A model generated the notes under the pieces. The model had not been told where the DNA came from and ran no database searches. It saw nothing but the letters and a program-made list of their open reading frames with translations. Of a stretch of 10,482 nucleotides of DNA, positions 6,792 to 10,482 are shown piece after piece; the first letter of the stretch is position 1, and each line of letters begins with the position of its first letter. The DNA is from Hemicentrotus pulcherrimus (Eukaryota > Echinodermata > Echinoidea > Camarodonta > Strongylocentrotidae), in contig BEXV01001113.1 in NCBI GenBank assembly GCA_003118195.1, forward strand, positions 96,175 to 106,656, read 5' to 3'. A program made the translations under genes and the position numbers.

Positions 6792-8810
6792 GTAAGTGAT
6801 AGGGGCAAATACCAAAGGGATCTGTCTGCGCTTCGCACCCGGTCATATGTAACCTTCTCTCTGTAGTCTGTTCATTGGTACACATACATGTAGTCCAACA
6901 CGTAATATGCGCTGATCTGTAATCAGAATCAGATACAGTGTATGCCATAATATGTTACTTATATGTACAGTGGTTCAAGATAAACTACTCTGATGCTAGC
7001 TACATGTACATGTAGAAGGGTATTGACAAAGGCTACTGCCCACTTTGTGTAGCGCTAATGCCCTTCTCGCTCTATTGGGACAAGATCTGCTGGATTCCTG
7101 CTTTTGTACTAATAATGGCCTGTTCCGACTGAAGGAAAGTTTTAAAAGAAACTAGTATAAAGATACGTGGCATACATGTACATGTAACTATAAAGAATGA
7201 TTGTCTCGGGGAAAATTTTAGCATGCAGTACAGAATAAAAAACATCATCAGCAGATTCAGGAAAGTTTGAAAAAAATCTGAAAGGATGAAAGTGAATACA
7301 TGTAAAGCACAAATTTGCAAATCTTTGATTACACATGCAAGGAACTCTCTTCTTTTTATAATTTTTTCTAAAAGGTTTGATTTGATAAACTTTAATTATT
7401 TACTTCTACCTGTGCTGAGTAAATCCTATTTGTGGCCATGCCTTGAACCATAATGCATGGCCTAACAGAGGAATTTTTCCTGTGGGGGACAGGGGGGAAA
7501 TTTTTTGTGGGGGCTGCCCCCTATGCAGTGGCAAAGCAATGGCCTTGAAACTGTGGGGCCCCAGGATCAAAAACGTGTTGATGTACCATATTAGTGCCTT
7601 TTTGCCATAGGTCCCCTAGTTGATAAGCATAATAGCACACACATGCTTAAGTATCACATAAAACAAACATTTGCAAAGTATTATTCATTAAAATCTGGGA
7701 ATTTAAACTATTATTAAGATCTACATGTATTAGGAATAAATCATTGTCAAAATCATTCAATAAACTGGGGTAAAAACCATTATTCCACCTTTATGACCAA
7801 AGTGTGTATGCATTAAGTTGACAAACTAGAAATACACAAGTTGAACCAACAACAGTGAATTAAGCGCTCGTAAAAAGGTTAACATGAAGGAATTTCGCAA
7901 ATAATGCATACCGGTAATGAAATAATTGCCTCTTTATGAGCTGAAAAAAAAACTTACCTATCTGCTAGTCAATTTAAAGCCGAAGAAGAGGTCATTCTTT
8001 CTTTCTAAGGGCAATCAGCTGCATGTATATTTGATTTCTTAGAAATGTGTATATGCTGGATTACTGGATTGTTTGCACCGTCATACAGGTGACAGGTGGT
8101 CATTGGTTACAAACATTTGGTCAGATGTGTATTTTGGTCAGATTCAGTATCCTGTAGGAGTGTAGGCTTTTGTAGGGAATAAGTTGTGTATTTGTTTAAA
8201 AGAGATACCTGTATTGCAAATTCTCCCATTTGAAAGAGATGATACAAATTTGTTGGACTGTATAACATCTTTATTTATTGTTCACCATAATGGTTTGTGC
8301 ATAATTAATGAGTATGCATGCTGTCTAGACAGTCTTATCTGTTGTATATGTATATTTGCAATGGTAATGTATTTCAAAGCTCTACATTAAACCTTTTGAC
8401 TAACTGAATTCTCTCTTTCCCATCTATAGGCTTAGTACAGAGATCACTTGGTTCCCTTAAGTTCCCATGGTTTATCGGTCAGTTTTTTTTTCAAAGAGTC
8501 GATTGAAATTTCAGGGGTTTACATGTACATGTACGTGCAATGGGGATCTGGATAGAATGTTTAGCACCCCTGTCAGTGCTGTGCATTGACATTTCAACTT
8601 ATGGTTTCGTTGTAGAATGGAACAGCACTGTGAATCAACAAAGCAACCAGGCTTTGAAGACTACACCATGTAACTGATTAAAATGTTATTTATTTGCTGT
8701 CGTAATCCTGGTAATAACTTATTTTTAATTAAAAGATTTCCATATTTTCGCACAGTACCCGGTGTTTTATTCTTCACATTCTCTTTCCTGTGGTATTCTT
8801 CAATCCGTAG
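6792..8810 (+). other. Intron 2 of the alanine aminotransferase gene
   Basis: This phase-0 intron of 2,019 bases has a consensus gtaagt donor and a pyrimidine-rich acceptor ending ccgtag. Contents are mainly AT-rich unique sequence with TACATGTACATGTA runs at 7001-7014 and 7173-7186, another at 8520-8534, a 54-base imperfect hairpin at 7014-7067, and a G/C-run patch at about 7480-7570. Small open frames on both strands (for example 7072-7336 on - and 8184-8390 on +) carry no recognisable domain. Confidence 0.9.
7014..7067. repeat. 54-base imperfect hairpin with AGAAGGGYATT ends
   Basis: AGAAGGGTATT at 7014-7024 is mirrored by AATGCCCTTCT at 7057-7067. An inner ACAAAG/CTTTGT pair is offset. 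It could be a remnant of a tiny inverted-repeat element; it is adjacent to a TACATGTACATGTA run. Confidence 0.5.
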
Positions 8811-8919
8811 GTGATAGCTCTCTGTACATACCCAGCACTCATGGATGATCCCAACTTCCCATCAGACGCAAAGCAGAGGGCACAGAGGATACTCAACGGA
8901 TGCAAAGGAGGCAGTCTCG
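8811..8919 (+). CDS. GPT2: Alanine aminotransferase (GPT/GPT2-like), coding exon 3 (last one in window)
   Basis: This 109-nt exon encodes 36 residues plus the first base of a Gly codon, reading [18 protein letters not shown], then [18 protein letters not shown]. It aligns residue by residue with the vertebrate ALT2 segment that runs from ALCTYP through the FP-DAK-RA-RIL block to the G-SLG turn. The acceptor is ttcaatccgtag|GTG after a pyrimidine-rich stretch, and the donor is CTCG|gtaaga in phase 1. The next expected residues (the YS-S-G block of the family) do not appear in 8920-10482. Exon 4 and the rest of the enzyme, including the substrate-binding core and the PLP lysine, therefore lie to the right of the window. 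The gene is partial only because of the window edge; no frameshift or internal stop is seen. Confidence 0.94.
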
Positions 8920-9173
8920 GTAAGAAATCTTAAAGCCTGTCTGTACTAGTTTGGCCAGGGGGGATAAGACCTCCCTGCAAGGTCACTGACAGGTAGTTAT
9001 CTCATCAAATCAGCTCTCAATTAACATAAGAGAAAGTGGATCATGGAAGACCAACATGCACCGATTAGGCATTGTTTGCTATATATACAATGTAGAGGGC
9101 GCAAGTAGCTATATTTAAAGAAATGCAGTGGAACTTTAAGTGAACAAATTATGAAGATTGAAGAGACGATAGA

Positions 9174-9267
9174 GATTGTGTGGTCTAGTGGATAAGTCGC
9201 CAGACTGGGAATCAAAAGGTACAGGATTCAAACTTCAAATCCTGCCATAGCACTGATGTCTCTCAAG
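9174..9267 (+). repeat. tRNA-derived SINE-like unit
   Basis: An A-box match, TGGTCTAGTGG, lies at 9181-9191, and a degenerate B-box, GATTCAAACTT, at 9225-9235. Their start-to-start spacing of 44 bases equals that of a tRNA gene. The downstream AAATCCTGCC resembles a T-arm/acceptor end. The predicted anticodon stem does not pair well, so it is not a functional tRNA. The head resembles tRNA-Glu/Pro-type A-boxes. The SINE body and tail boundaries are unclear; I stopped the unit where the sequence becomes ordinary. Insertion is in the sense orientation of intron 3. Confidence 0.6.
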
Positions 9268-9298
9268 TATACATGTAATAGTGTAAATGCACTGTAAT

Positions 9299-9419
9299 AC
9301 ATGTACATGTACACTGTACATGTATATTCACTCAAGCTTGGCAAGTGATATGAGAGTGTTAGTGTAATGTATTTAATCAAGCCAACATTGTAAATATAAA
9401 TGTACATGTACATGTACAT
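9299..9419. repeat. Clustered TGTACA/ACATGT simple repeats
   Basis: Runs of alternating ACATGT and TGTACA occur at 9299-9324 and 9401-9419. Further copies lie at 5553-5564, 6023-6037, 6373-6386, 7001-7014, 7173-7186, 8520-8534 and 10020-10030. The unit is self-complementary, so each run is a palindrome. This dispersed hexamer is typical of several marine invertebrate genomes and is a composition signature rather than a gene feature. Confidence 0.7.
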
Positions 9420-10211
9420 TGTAACCAACAAATATGATGAGAGTTTTACTGTAATAAAATTTACGTAAGCCTACACATGTACACTGTACACAATGATTTG
9501 ATTAAGAACTGTACCATGCGACTTGAGCATGTGATTTCAAGCCGATGCGGGGCCATACAAATATCATATACCCTGTATTGATAATATCACTATTATGTAT
9601 GATGCAATTGTGCAAATATGCATTCCAGGGAAAGACCTTGACCCGACCTTCACACTGTCGGTGTCACTGCCCAACTCTACCCACATACCGCGACCTTTTC
9701 TTTGAAAGCTGGTTGTAACCTACATTACACAAAGGAAATATTGTAATCAATTACTTCCAGTTTTGTGTATGCCAAATTATATGCACATGTACAGTGTATA
9801 TGTACAGTACTACCGGTACGTAAGTGGGCAGTCTTGTAAGTGGTGTATTGCCATGTGGTCCTAAATACAGGATGTCAGGGATGTATGGAAAGCCAAAGGG
9901 GAAATTATCAGATTTGGAATGAGGAATAGATTCTTGGCTGCATATATGTACATTTGAATATGACACACAAATGAGTAAATGACACAATATGATGTACATG
10001 TAGGTCTGTAGCCTGCATTCATGTACATGTATGACACACAATATGAAAAAGCATGAGTGGGCCTATTTCAGGGCCAACTACACCTGTAAAGTAATACTGT
10101 AAACCTGTCTAAAGAATGTGTGGTGTAACCACAAACCTCGTTAAAAAAACAAAATATATAACACACATTATGATGAAGTCTAGATGTGTACATGTTTGAC
10201 ACACAATAGGG

Positions 10212-10387
10212 GCATTTACACTGTCTTCCAAATACGCCAAAAAATGCCAAACCGGAGCCTGGCCGCGATGTTACCAAGGGCAACTACTCTTTACCGGCAG
10301 AAATGCCAAGCTTGAAACATTCCAAAACGAAGTGTGATCTTTTGGCGTGTTTTGGCGTGTTTTGGCGTGTTTGGCAAGTGTAAACGC
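10212..10387. mobile_element. Small inverted-repeat element at the right edge
   Basis: The left arm at 10212-10251 (GCATTTACACT, spacer, CCAAATACGCCAAA, then ATGCCAAA) is mirrored by 10351-10387 (starting from the right end: GCGTTTACACT, CCAAACACGCCAAAACACG, CCAAA). The right arm contains three tandem copies of TTTGGCGTGT (10341-10370), while the left arm has only one or two diverged equivalents. At 176 bp, with no coding capacity, it looks like a MITE. No clear target duplication was seen, so the superfamily is unassigned. Confidence 0.65.
10270..10284. promoter_or_regulatory. RFX X-box-like motif inside the edge element
   Basis: GTTACC-AAG-GGCAAC matches the RFX half-site pair (GYNRCC, spacer 0-3, RGYAAC). 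It lies in the loop of the inverted-repeat element in intron 3. It may simply be a property of the transposon sequence; function is unproven. Confidence 0.3.
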
Positions 10388-10398
10388 TCGCAGTTGTA

Positions 10399-10423
10399 AC
10401 ATCGCGATGTTAGGTCACGTGAC
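10399..10423. promoter_or_regulatory. Two adjacent palindromes: ACATCGCGATGT and GTCACGTGAC
   Basis: ACATCGCGATGT at 10399-10410 is a perfect 12-bp palindrome. GTCACGTGAC at 10414-10423 is a perfect 10-bp palindrome containing CACGTG, the E-box core bound by USF/TFE/MYC-type bHLH-ZIP factors, with the flanks preferred by USF/TFE types. A related GCGATGTTA block is also present at 10265-10273 inside the neighbouring element. This could be an intronic regulatory patch or more repeat sequence. Confidence 0.3.
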
Positions 10424-10482
10424 TTTAGGAGCGGGGCTAGATGTCGTCCTTGAAGAAAATGATAGAACGATAAATACAGAAA

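Larger units (their letters stand above)
8920..10482 (+). other. Intron 3 of the alanine aminotransferase gene (continues past window)
   Basis: It starts at a good gtaaga donor in phase 1 and has no recognisable exon 4 within 1,563 bases. It contains a SINE-like unit, dense TGTACA repeats (9299-9324 and 9401-9419 are the longest) and an inverted-repeat element at the right edge. If exon 4 were inside the window, a family block beginning with Tyr-Ser should be readable after an AG; I could not find one. Confidence 0.8.

Noticed and set aside
9174..9246. Functional tRNA gene
   Set aside because: The A-box and spacing fit, but the anticodon stem does not pair and the B-box is degenerate; a SINE head is the better explanation.
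9299..9419. CRISPR-like array from repeated ACATGTACATGT units
   Set aside because: The repeats are 6-mer simple sequence of uneven length and spacing, there are no uniform spacers or cas genes, and the host is eukaryotic.
9600..9715. Possible exon 4 after the AG near 9629
   Set aside because: None of the three frames gives the expected continuation of the alanine aminotransferase after the G-SLG turn.

Overview
This is a eukaryotic nuclear window, most likely from a marine invertebrate deuterostome. An echinoderm is my best guess, but I cannot prove it from sequence alone. The support is the intron-exon gene structure with GT-AG splice sites, AT-rich non-coding DNA, many ACATGTACATGT runs, a 'TTATATAGCGCTTTT ... 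AAAGCGCTTTA' repeat of the kind common in marine invertebrate genomes, a tRNA-derived SINE-like unit, and several short inverted-repeat DNA elements. There is no operon, CRISPR array or bacterial feature.

Only one gene can be supported: the 5' part of an alanine aminotransferase gene (GPT/GPT2-like) on the + strand. Three coding exons are visible: 3791-4054, 6702-6791 and 8811-8919. Spliced, they encode the first 154 residues plus the first base of the next codon. The protein reads continuously along the family, from a probable mitochondrial presequence into the conserved N-terminal arm (MNPHIRVMEYAVRGPIVQRA, then [10 protein letters not shown], then FLRQ, then the ALCTYP segment). The PLP-binding core and the catalytic lysine lie beyond the right edge.

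Layout: 1-1790 is non-coding and dominated by a nested inverted-repeat structure (outer arms about 111-239 and 1413-1557, inner hairpin 334-553). A TTAA-flanked MITE lies at 2064-2450. About 2455-3420 is AT-rich intergenic DNA with no supported gene. About 3420-3790 is the likely promoter and 5' leader, with a TATA-like site, a perfect ACTTTACGTAAAGT palindrome and a 7-codon uORF. Intron 1 (4055-6701) holds a second TTAA-flanked MITE of the same family (4220-4697), a roughly 550-bp long inverted repeat (4917-5466) and the 'TATAGCGC' repeat (5563-5670). Intron 2 (6792-8810) is mostly unique AT-rich sequence with small hairpins. Intron 3 (8920 to the end) carries the SINE-like unit, dense TGTACA repeats and, at the right edge, an inverted-repeat element with a triplicated 10-mer and motifs resembling RFX and E-box sites.

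I did not find a convincing new biological system. The most useful points are the possible dual-targeting start architecture of the aminotransferase, the two co-resident MITEs with shared ends, and the two long foldback structures, one inside the first intron and therefore transcribed with the gene.
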